Notes under the pieces: model-generated
Databases searched by the model: none
Seen by the model: the letters and a program-made list of their open reading frames with translations, nothing else
What the model was told of the DNA's origin: nothing
Origin: Russula earlei
Taxonomy: Eukaryota > Basidiomycota > Agaricomycetes > Russulales > Russulaceae
Assembly: GCA_025769875.1 (NCBI GenBank)
Contig: JAGFNK010001019.1
Coordinates: 1-16,333, forward strand
Direction of reading: 5' to 3'
DNA length: 16,333 bases
Shown: one piece after another, positions 7,623 through 15,257 of the stretch
How positions within the stretch are numbered: the first letter of the stretch is position 1
Layout: each line of letters begins with the position of its first letter
Program-made: the position numbers and the translations under genes

Positions 7623-7872
7623 TGTTGAAGCTATAGGAAGCTTTGCTCAGTCTTGTGTGTAAAAGACTGTATTGGTTAGTTATCTAACCTATAGGGATGA
7701 TAGCTATGTACAGTATTAGCTTTAAAGGAGTGTAAAGGAATGTGTAGTACTGACCTCAGTCTTGTGTGTAAAAGACTGAGGAAACGAACGCGATAACTAA
7801 ATTATTCTAATTATTTACACGTACAGTCCGGATTGTCCATTCGCGCGGCACTAAGTGGCTGCACGTCCAACA
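7623..7872 (-). repeat. 5' LTR of the old copia element
   Basis: A 250-bp LTR with perfect five-base inverted ends TGTTG and CAACA. The left end is fixed by the shared primer-binding site. The right end is fixed by alignment of GTGGCTGCACGTCCAACA with GTGGCTGCAACTCCAATA at the young LTR end. The rest is mostly diverged, but the order of hairpins is kept. Confidence 0.85.
7754..7781. other. LTR hairpin of the old element
   Basis: CCTCAGTCTT at 7754-7763 pairs with AAGACTGAGG at 7772-7781 around an eight-base loop: ten perfect pairs. A shorter copy (CAGTCTT, same loop, AAGACTG) is at 7648-7669. Compared with the young hairpin, the eighth pair is C:G instead of T:A and the ninth is T:A instead of C:G. 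Confidence 0.75.
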
Positions 7873-7873
7873 G

Positions 7874-8173
7874 AAGGAGCCTGATGAGAAGACCCTGGAA
7901 GCTCACAAGAAACTTAGTTCTTCTGAATGGGTCTTTAAACTCATAGAAGGGAGACTGAAATCAGATGATTGGCCCAAAGATGATGGCAACTGATACAAGA
8001 GCATCCTTGGTCATGATCCAATGAGGAGCAGCTGCAAGTGCAAGGCTCAAGATAGCAATGCAGCAAAGGATCCTGAAATGTCCAACAAAATGCACAGAGG
8101 ACTATCTCCACCTTCTGGACCTTCATCTTCCAGGCATAGCTTTTTGGCTTGCTCACAAGGCTGTCCAGAGTAA
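7874..8173 (+). pseudogene. Possible coding remnant cut by the old copia LTR
   Basis: From the LTR junction, one frame stays open for 100 codons apart from one TGA at 7991-7993 and ends with TAA at 8171. The conceptual product starts KEPDEKTLEAHKKLSSSEWV and is charged and protein-like. No family is recognised. GTAAGT at 8170 just before the stop could be a 5' splice site, with CAG at about 8210 as acceptor. If real, the 5' part of the gene would lie beyond the left end of the copia element, outside the window. It may equally be chance. Confidence 0.25.
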
Positions 8174-8764
8174 GTTTTCAGTTCATCATCACACAGTGTC
8201 CCACATACTCAGAATGTATCTTTCTCCATCATAGCTAGCTCAACTTGGGGGGTAAATTAGATGATTGTATTCTGTCTTCTAAGGCTTGCATTTAGCTAAG
8301 TATCTGGGCTTAGACTTTCTTGTTGTAGTTTGGATTCATATGAACAGGTTGCATGTCTGATTCCTTTTGAGTTATTTGCAACAAGGGCATAAGACATCCA
8401 CAGCCAGTTGCCTTCAACACAGACTTGGTTCTTAGTAGGAAAATACAAACAAGCTTCAATTATAAGAATGCTAACTATGTTATTTGGCTCAGGTCAAATT
8501 GTCATGAAATGTAAAGCCCAGATCTTTGTGTTGAGTTTAATCTGTGTGGTCAGTCTCTGTCATTGGGGGAATTGATCCCCATTGGGTGTGATTGATCCCC
8601 ATCAGCTGATTATCACCATGTAATGAGTAGACCATTCTTATTTAAAATTTGGTGTCATATTTGTGGATGCACTTTATGTCTCAATTTATTCAATATAAAT
8701 CCATGTATTAACATACACCATTGTGTTAAGTTTATTCAAGTCTGCTAAGGCTAAATTGATCAGG
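8174..8764. other. Intergenic, no gene recognised
   Basis: AT-rich sequence with stops in all frames. The only structure noted is a short direct repeat, ATTGATCCCCAT, twice within 8575-8605. No promoter or transposon ends recognised. Confidence 0.5.
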
Positions 8765-9101
8765 GAAATTGTCAAGACTCACTGTTGAACAATCCAGTTC
8801 AAGAGCAAGGGATAAGTTCAAAGACGAGTTGATAGACATCCAAGATGGCATGGGCAAGAAGTAGAGTCCAAAGCAGTACCAAGTACTAAAGAGGTATGGT
8901 TACTGGTAGAGTCGAGCAGGTGTGCAGGGAAGAGGCCAGAATGGTCACAAGGGGATGGTCCTTAAAGGAGTATCCCAGGGATGGAGAGTGCCATAAACAA
9001 ATGGACTGTCTGAGGACTGTCTGCAACTTTATTGAGTGCTTATATACTACAAAAAATTGCTAAATGGGGAACAAGTCTTAACCTTGTTATCAAGCACAAT
9101 A

Positions 9102-9377
9102 TGTTAAATAAGCGACCTATTAGCACCCTTATGTCCACAGGACTCAAAGGGAACTGCAGAGGAGCAATTGAGACTAGTATTGTTATGAGGAGTCAAACTA
9201 CTACACACCTGCAGAGGAGCAATTGAGACTAAGGTATACTACTGCTCCTCTGCCTGTAATATCAACCTGACTAAGCCATAAATCAATCCAAATAATGGAA
9301 CTACTGTCTGGAGCATTGTGCTGACACCCCAGAGTGATATCTACAGTGCATCAGTAATAAATCACAATGACACAATA
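9102..9377. other. 276-bp block present only in solo LTR A, bounded by CACAATA
   Basis: CACAATA at 9095-9101 and 9371-9377 bound a block missing from LTR B, which has a single CACAATA. Inside is a 23-bp direct repeat (9154-9176 and 9209-9231, period 55), with GCTCCTCTGC at about 9243 as an inverted match. No terminal inverted repeats were seen. It may be an insertion with a 7-bp duplication, or original LTR sequence lost from B between the two short repeats. Confidence 0.6.
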
Positions 9378-9404
9378 GGCAGATGAGTAAGAAGCTGGAG
9401 TATG

Positions 9405-9436
9405 CTCACTGAGCATGCTCAGTCATGCTCAGTAAG
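9405..9436. repeat. Near-palindrome in solo LTR A
   Basis: CTCACTGAGCATG and CATGCTCAGTAAG surround CTCAGT; one mismatch. It contains the perfect 16-base palindrome ACTGAGCATGCTCAGT. The equivalent at 13531-13562 in LTR B is perfect. Copies of TGAGTAAG flank it. Confidence 0.7.
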
Positions 9437-9647
9437 CTGCTGAGTAAGGAGGCTCATCCTGATGAGTAAGAGCCTTTACTGTCCATGTGTTTACTTCTTT
9501 AGTACACATGTAAAGCACCTGATTCATTTCTTGTTATTTAGTTTAGGGCTGGTCATATGAGGACTTGTAGTTTGGTCCAAGGAATAGAGTTGCTTATAAG
9601 GTGCCTTATATAGTTCTATTAGGGTCCTTAGAGTTGACCCTAATACT

Positions 9648-10041
9648 AGTCTTGTTCAAAGCTGGAGCTGCGGAAGTCACAGCTGTAGCGCAGCATATTA
9701 CATGAGCATGAATTTGAGTCTCCACTGTCACCCTCACTAGAGCATGACTTTTGTGCAATTATCTGATTATCTCATCATGTCTGCCACCAGATGAGTTTTC
9801 CATTACCGGCAGCAGTCCAATTTATCTATCTCAGGGACAGAACCAGAACAAGGGGGAATTAGTAAATATAGATAGAAACAATGAGTGACAAGAGCTAGGC
9901 AGGATTACCAGAGGAGGCAATGGCACACGTTGGGTACACCTCAGTCACACTGAGTCACAGAGCGGAGACTCAAACTCACGCTCATGTAATATGCTGCGCT
10001 GCGACGCTGCAACTTCCACAGCTCCAGCTTTGAACAAGACT
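9648..10041. mobile_element. MITE with ~77-bp terminal inverted repeats
   Basis: A 394-bp non-coding element starting AGTCTTGTTCAAAGCTGGAG and ending with its reverse complement. The inverted ends extend about 77 bases with some ten differences and a two-base gap. The flanking duplication is ACT (9645-9647 and 10042-10044). Solo LTR B carries the uninterrupted site, reading CCTAATACTTATATT. It has no transposase and would depend on one elsewhere. A 3-bp duplication suits CACTA-like or PIF/Harbinger-like families, but the ends fit neither clearly. Confidence 0.88.
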
Positions 10042-10409
10042 ACTTATATTAAGGTCCTTAGTATTGGTTCATAGTTGTTCTAAGGTTATTAGAGTTAGTC
10101 TAATAACACATTGTAGGGCTGTTAGTGTCTTGTTAGTGCCTCTTGTAGAGAACTTAGAGTCATCCTAAAGGGTCTTTGGAGAGGCTATAATACTGTCCTT
10201 TATAGCTAAAAGAGTTGCCACTAAGTGGGGCTTGCTGTATGTCGATTGTGCTGAGAATCGCTCGTGCAACAATGCATGCGCAATATTGTGGACACCTCTA
10301 CTCACCCCTTTTGTCTGTGTGAACAGGGTAACACCATAGAGGCTGGGTTTCCTCTAATAAGGAAGGGTCCTTCAAGGACCCTCTCCAGGAAATGGTTCAT
10401 GACAGAAAT

Positions 10410-10886
10410 TAAGTGTATATAATTATAATCCCACTGGTGATTTGGGGTGACTCATGTTGCATCTTAGGTTACATAACTTGGGAACTGAGCTGCCCTCTTT
10501 TAAGCATTCAACTAATTTCTAATTGTTTGGGTTGACATATTTACAATAATGCAATGCATTTACAATAATTCAATGCATGAGGAGAGGGCAACAAATCAAT
10601 CAATTGTTTTAAAATAATTTGTCATCTGAGCTGAGTCAATTCAGTGGTCAATATATTTCACCTTTATTGACCACTGAGTTGAGTTTTAGTGGACTGGACT
10701 TATCCATTCCTGTCCATTGTGATGAGATCATTTCAAGTGGCCGTAACTGCTCGGTGCTGTCATTTCCAGCTTGCGAGCCTAGAAACCTCGATGCATCAAC
10801 ATCACATCAACACTGGATCATGATGCGACGGATGTATAGCCCTGCCCATCTGGTCCGGAATATGTGGACAGATGGAGTTGGACTTC
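10410..10886. other. Intergenic upstream of the secreted-protein gene, with repeats
   Basis: No ATG-started gene recognised. It contains a 19-bp tandem repeat (10541-10559 and 10560-10578, one difference) and a perfect 13-bp inverted repeat: TCAGTGGTCAATA at 10641-10653 against 10665-10677, with an 11-base loop. The inverted repeat is about 210 bases before the TATA box and could be a protein-binding site, but nothing proves it. Confidence 0.5.
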
Positions 10887-10893
10887 TATAAAT
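10887..10893 (+). promoter_or_regulatory. TATA box of the secreted-protein gene
   Basis: TATAAAT lies about 160 bases before the ATG at 11054. A CT-rich stretch follows at about 10970-11020, as is common in leaders of basidiomycete genes. A start site near 10920 would give a leader of about 130 bases. Confidence 0.55.
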
Positions 10894-11053
10894 CAACAAC
10901 ACCTAGAGGCGCAATTCTCCCCAGCAGTGCTCCTGTTCACTTCATACTCGGGTACCGGTTACCGACAATCTTTCTAATCTTTCTCCGCTCTGTCTTGTTT
11001 CTTCCTCTACAACTTCGACGACTCAAAATCCATATTCCCACTCATAACTAAGA

Positions 11054-11517
11054 ATGCGAACCTCCACCGTTCTTGCCATATTCTGCCTTGCCGTTGGCAT
11101 CGCCCCATCATTCTCGCTTCCTACAAAGTACGCCGACTGCTTCAAGTTCTCTTTCTCCCCTGAAGTTCGTTACCTTGCAGCCATGGGGATTTCGTATCCA
11201 ATCGAACGTTGATTGGCCGCCGCTGTCATCATCGGTCTCAAATGCTTTCTGTGTTCATAGTGGAGACTCGGGTGGCGCATGAGAGGGAAATTAAAGATCT
11301 GACTGAGCAGCATCACAATGACCTGACTCAGCAGCTGACTCAGCAGCAGACTCGCCATGAAAGGGTGATTAACGAGCTGAATCAGCGGCATCAAAATAAA
11401 ATTGATGAGCTGAATCGGCAGCACGCAGTGTCAAAAAGGTGGTTAAGGATTCAAAATAGAGTAATGGAGAAACACTTAACTAATGTGACACATGAAATAT
11501 ATATATACAGTGTTTGA
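11054..11517 (+). CDS. Predicted small secreted protein with coiled-coil repeats, two exons
   Basis: Exon 1 is 11054-11127 and exon 2 is 11181-11517; spliced, they encode 136 residues. The first 21 or so residues are a clear signal peptide: basic start MRTS, hydrophobic core VLAIFCLAVGIAP, then SFS before LPTN. It resembles N-termini of secreted agaricomycete proteins from general knowledge. Residues 57-115 form repeats of 11 residues, each with a histidine at the second place (H58, H69, H84, H95, H106; one spacing is 15). They read like AHEREIKDLTE, RHERVINELNQ and RHQNKIDELNR, and predict a charged helical coiled coil. N-glycosylation motifs are NRT at 32 and NVT at 126. Only one cysteine remains in the mature part. 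Unspliced, translation would stop at residue 52. No enzyme motif was seen; function unknown, possibly secreted or wall-associated. Confidence 0.7.
11128..11180 (+). other. Intron of the secreted-protein gene
   Basis: 53 bases, starting GTACGC and ending TTGCAG, with a CT-rich interior and a possible branch site CTGAA about 20 bases from the acceptor. Size and ends are typical for basidiomycetes. Splicing is in phase 2 and joins the signal peptide to the coiled-coil frame, which stays open for 111 further codons. Confidence 0.7.
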
Positions 11518-11539
11518 GGCGACATGTGAAATGAAACGA

Positions 11540-11545
11540 AATAAA
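11540..11545 (+). terminator. Possible polyadenylation signal
   Basis: AATAAA 23 bases after the TGA of the secreted-protein gene, in an A-rich stretch. Position and sequence suit a 3' processing signal, though fungi use this motif loosely. Confidence 0.4.
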
Positions 11546-11680
11546 ACTAAACTTTGAAAGGGTATGGTAGGTGGTAGCAATGAGTGGGCACTAGTCAGCG
11601 TGGCCGAAATGCCGCGCAGGGGTGGTCGGTCGGCTCTCGAGCGTTGGGGGCTTTTGCCTGACTGAGAGGTAGTGGCGAGC

Positions 11681-12000
11681 GGGCGTGCGGGTTGCGGGTG
11701 CGGTGCGGGTGCGGGTGAGCATGCGGGTGTGTGGTAGTGGACTAAGTGGAGGAGGAGGAGCGGTGTGTACGTCGGAGGCGAGAGGCGGAGGTGTGGAGGC
11801 ATTTATGCATGTGACATGGTGGTGGGAGAAAGAGGGTGTTGGGTGCACGTGTTAGGCGTTCGGGGGTAACGTCGTCGGAGGTGGAGGAGAGGGAGTGTGC
11901 GTCGAAGGCGAGAGGTGAGGGGCATGGTGTGGCTTGCATGTGTGTCATGGTGGTGGGAGAGAGGGAGTGCGCATGCACATGTGCGTGCCTGTCGTTCGAC
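11681..12000. repeat. G-rich imperfect duplication and quadruplex-like tract
   Basis: The plus strand is strongly G-rich. Two imperfect copies of about 125 bases, at about 11748-11870 and 11877-12000, share GGAGGNGGAGGAG, GGCGAGAG, CATGGTGGTGGGAGA and a closing GTTCG. Just before them five GGG runs at 11681-11715 with short loops fit a G-quadruplex pattern. The complement is open in several frames as His/Pro/Ser/Thr-rich peptides, which reflects base composition rather than coding. Confidence 0.6.
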
Positions 12001-13165
12001 TGCTGGCTGGATTCTCACGGCGGGTGGCACTTTGTCAGTCTGGCCTGTTCCATGTCCAAGCCAGCAAGTCACCTTACAGCATTGTGTGGAGGTTGAATGG
12101 AGGCTGGATCATCCTTTGATGGACACAGCTTGATCTCTTGAAGATACCATGGGCAGTCGTCATTTGTGAGACAACTATCAAGTAAGCATTTGAGTTTGAG
12201 CTATCCAACCATCCAAAGCAGCTGACAGTGAACTGACCCATCGGAATAGAGGATTGCTGGGCACCCATGATGAATATGGTGAAACCCTTGGCCCTACAGA
12301 CCGCCTGCATTCACCACTGAGACATGAATGTCCAGTGTGACTGATGGAGCTTGTGATGGATGAACAACCACAAAATATGGTGATGCCTGAAGAAACTTGG
12401 GTGGTACAATTGTGGTCGCTCGGGGGCAGTGCTAGGACTCAGCATTGACAGAGGTGCACTAGCACTGTGGTGCTGCTGGAAGCAAAAAAAAAGTCAACCT
12501 GGGGTCAGCGTGCAGACCCCAACAAACAAACTTACTGCTAATGCTGCTGCTGTCTCGCCTCTGGCAGGTAGATCTTGGGCATGAACTTTGAGTGTGTGTG
12601 AGATGGTAGCAATGTCTGCCAAAGGGGGGTGGGAAGCCATGCTTGTGCTCAGCACTTCGCCACACAAGCATCCACTGGTGCATGGTGTGTACTGTGAGCT
12701 CCTGGGAATATTGCATTTTGCGGAGCTTGATCATATGACAGTCATTTTTTGTTTGATGGGAGCAATCAAGTGGGAGAAGAGAGTCGAGAGGAAATAGTTG
12801 GTTTAGAGGAAATGTTGGTCACGGTGGAAAACCACCTGTCATTTTAAATGGTGCCTGAGGATCCACAAACAATCCAGCGACAATCAGGATGTCCAGCCTA
12901 AAACTCAGGAGAACTCACAAAACAATACAACTAAGAGAAAGAAGCATACAAATTATTTGCAATAGATGGCTGAATGTTGAGTGTTGGATGCTGGACAGTG
13001 AAAGCTGTTTATCTCATCAGCGAGGGACATTGGCAATACATGAAATATATTCCAAATCTAGACTATGAAGTACCCATATGACAGCTGTAAACGGCCGTCA
13101 ATGAACGGGTCTCAACAGGTAATACCCATACTGTATAAACTCTGCAGTGGTCAGCAAATGGGACG
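12001..13165. other. Intergenic, no supportable gene
   Basis: Open stretches of 69-91 codons exist on both strands (for example minus 12074-12310 and 12459-12734), but none resembles a family I know and no consistent splice model was found. Short structures include TGGGGTC..GACCCCA near 12500 and an A9 run near 12485. Unrecognised exons of a host gene cannot be excluded. Confidence 0.4.
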
Positions 13166-13170
13166 GGTAC

Positions 13171-14134
13171 TGTTGGGACTCACTGTTGAACAATCCAGTT
13201 CAAGAGCAAGGGTTGAGCTCAAAGATGAGTCAATAGACATCCAAGATGGCATGGGCAAGAAGTAGAGTCCAAAGCAGTACCAAATACCAAAGAGGTATGG
13301 TTACTGGTAGAGTCAAGCAGGTGTACAGGGAAGAGGCCAGAATGGTCACAAGGGGACAGTCCTTAAAGGAGTATCCCAGGGATAGAGAGTGCCATAAACA
13401 AATGGACACTCTGAGGACTGTCCATTACTTTATTGAGCGCTTATATACTACAAGAGGATTGCTAAATAGGGAACAAGTCTTAACCTTGTTATCAAGCACA
13501 ATAGACAGATGAGTAAGAAGTTGGAGTGTGCTTACTGAGCATGCTCAGTCATGCTCAGTAAGCTGCTGAGTAAGAAGGCTCATCTTGATGAGTAAGAGAC
13601 TTTACTGTCCACATGTTTACTTCTTCAGTACACGTGCAAAGCACCTGATTCATTTCCTGTTAGTTAGTTTAGGGCCAGTCATTTAAGGACTTGTAGTTTG
13701 GTCCAAGGAATAGAGTTGCTTATAAGGCCCCTTATATAGTTCTATTAGGGTCCTTAGAGTCGACCCTAATACTTATATTAAGGTCCTTAGTATTGTTTCA
13801 TAGTTTGTTCTATGGTTATTAGAGTTAGTCTAATAACACATTGTAGGGCCGTTAGTGTCTTGTTAGTGCCTCTTGTAGAGCACTTATAATTGTCCTAAAG
13901 GGTCTTTAGAGAAGCTATAATGTTGTCCTTTATTGCTAAAAGGGTTGCCATTAAGTGGGGCTTGCGGTATGTCGATTGTGCTGAGAATCACTCACATGAC
14001 AATGTGTGTGTGATATTGTGGACACCTCTACTCACCCCTTTTGTCCGTGTGAACAGGGTGACACCATAGAGGCTGGGTTTCCTCTCATAAGGAAGGGTCC
14101 TTCAAGGGCCCTCTCTGGGAAATGGTTCATGACA
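13171..14134. mobile_element. Solo LTR B, uninterrupted copy
   Basis: A 964-bp LTR from TGTTGGGACTCACTG to GGTTCATGACA, with TGT and ACA ends. It is flanked by the 5-bp duplication GGTAC at 13166-13170 and 14135-14139. It is the reference copy for solo LTR A and shows the empty MITE site. Several inverted repeats are kept in both copies: the 32-bp palindrome at 13531-13562, ATTAGGGTC/GACCCTAAT at 13744-13770, and GTTATTAGA/TCTAATAAC at 13815-13837. The parent family (probably Ty3/gypsy) cannot be fixed without an internal region. Open frames within it are not genes. Confidence 0.9.
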
Positions 14135-14139
14135 GGTAC

Positions 14140-14560
14140 AGGTCCCATACACCCATACATACACAGGTACAGTGCACAGCCCTATGTTTATGTTTGAGTA
14201 GTCCTTCACACATCAGGAAAAACACATAAATCTTTTTCAGCTTTATAAAGTCTTTATAGAGTCAAAAAAGTTGATGAGTCAATGGTCACTTGGACTGACC
14301 CTAATTCTAGAAAGTCATGATGCAAATATCAACTATGTAGCCAAGAAAGTTGAGAAAGCTGCCTAAGTTCTGTAAAGTTCTCAAAAGCTGGAAAGTCACA
14401 TCAGCCGGCCTTAGGGCTATCAACCAATTTATGCTCTAATGGGGCTACTGCTAAAGTTAAGAGCCCTCTGTCCAATGTCAGTTTGCAACATATCTGCAGC
14501 TAGACTTCCACCACATGGTTTTGATGAAAGTTGCATGCTATGTAAAAGTCATCCCATTTG
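14140..14560. other. Intergenic, no gene recognised
   Basis: AT-rich sequence with frequent stops. Part of it could belong to the LTR of the gypsy element on the right, whose left boundary is uncertain. Confidence 0.4.
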
Positions 14561-15145
14561 TGTCATAAATTACCCCCTTGTGGGTTCATCTCTAACTTCT
14601 TTTGCTATTGTTCTCCCCTTAGTTACTGTTTCATCCCTTGATGCTGATGACCTTTTATTGTTTCACACTTTCACCTATTGTGTTTCACCTATTGTTTGAG
14701 TTCCTTTTGCTATTGGTTCACCTTTATCTATCGTTCTACATATGGTACTGTACAGCCTCACTAGATACAGTATTTAAGCGCCTGTAAAAGCTGGGGAATG
14801 CCCCAAGCTTAGCTTTAACCCATTTCCTGTCACATCCCTTGCCCTGTACATCCTCTCAATCACAACTTGCTTGTGCTGGCCTACACTCTGCTTGACCTGA
14901 GTATGCCTCAAGGAACCTTTGTGTTCCTTTTCCTCCTCTGCCTCTCTCTCATCATCCTCCTCTTCTGTGAAACCAGAAGATCAACTCTGTCTGTGGACTG
15001 AGTCATTGTCTGACTCAGCCTTGAGACGCTAAACCCTTGATCCAGTCTCTTTGAGCCGGCTCTCACTGAACCCTTGAACCAAGTCACAGGGACTTGGCCC
15101 CACTGAACCTTGAGCTAACGCTCTCATGGCCACAACACTGTAACA
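14561..15145 (+). repeat. Possible 5' LTR of the gypsy element
   Basis: TGTCATAAATTACCCCC at 14561 looks like an LTR start, and CTGTAACA near 15145 is a possible end, but no second copy or duplication is in the window to prove either. A TATA-like TATTTAAG lies at 14771-14778, followed by a CT-rich stretch, fitting a promoter for the gag transcript downstream. Confidence 0.35.
14771..14778 (+). promoter_or_regulatory. TATA-like element for the gypsy transcript
   Basis: TATTTAAG about 490 bases before the start of the gag-like frame, within the possible LTR. No other TATA candidate is as good nearby. Confidence 0.35.
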
Positions 15146-15257
15146 CAAGCTAAGCTTCCTTTACTCCATTCTGGAGATCAACCTTGAACTACCATCGAAC
15201 TGCTGGATCCGTGTCCGACCTAGATCCTCCCCAGACCTCCCCCAACACGTTGTAGGA

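Larger units (their letters stand above)
6930..7872 (-). mobile_element. Older Ty1/copia element, 5' portion (LTR, primer-binding site, gag start)
   Basis: The upstream part of the older copia on the minus strand: 5' LTR 7623-7872, primer-binding site 7609-7622 and the first 208 gag codons. It continues at 2031 and below once the young element is removed. The bases after its LTR (7873-7877) are GAAGG; the matching duplication should lie beyond the left edge of the window. Confidence 0.9.
8770..10404. mobile_element. Solo LTR A, interrupted by a MITE
   Basis: Begins TGTCAAGACTCACTG and ends GGTTCATGACA. It is flanked by the 5-bp duplication GAAAT at 8765-8769 and 10405-10409, so it is a separate integration event with both ends preserved. 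It matches solo LTR B (13171-14134) along its length, about 93% over the first 330 bases, apart from two extra blocks: 276 bp at 9102-9377 and a MITE at 9648-10041. Without these and the MITE's 3-bp duplication it is 962 bp, against 964 for B. No internal coding region lies between two copies, so each is an LTR left by recombination. The strand of the parent element cannot be set here. Confidence 0.88.

Noticed and set aside
7941..8156. Minus-strand open frame with Cys-rich product
   Set aside because: Antisense to the possible coding remnant at 7874-8173; neither strand is proven, but the plus frame is longer and starts at the LTR junction.
10619..10891. Open frame of 90 codons before the secreted-protein gene
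   Set aside because: Has no ATG start, spans the inverted repeat and ends on the TATA box.
11591..11978. His/Pro/Ser/Thr-rich minus-strand frames
   Set aside because: Open in several frames at once because of G-rich repeat composition; no start context or family similarity.
12459..12734. Minus-strand open frame of 91 codons, with another at 12074-12310
   Set aside because: No recognisable family, no consistent splice model and no supporting promoter; left as unassigned sequence.
13246..13512. Basic 88-codon open frame
   Set aside because: Lies inside solo LTR B; the same stretch in solo LTR A is not kept as an open frame.
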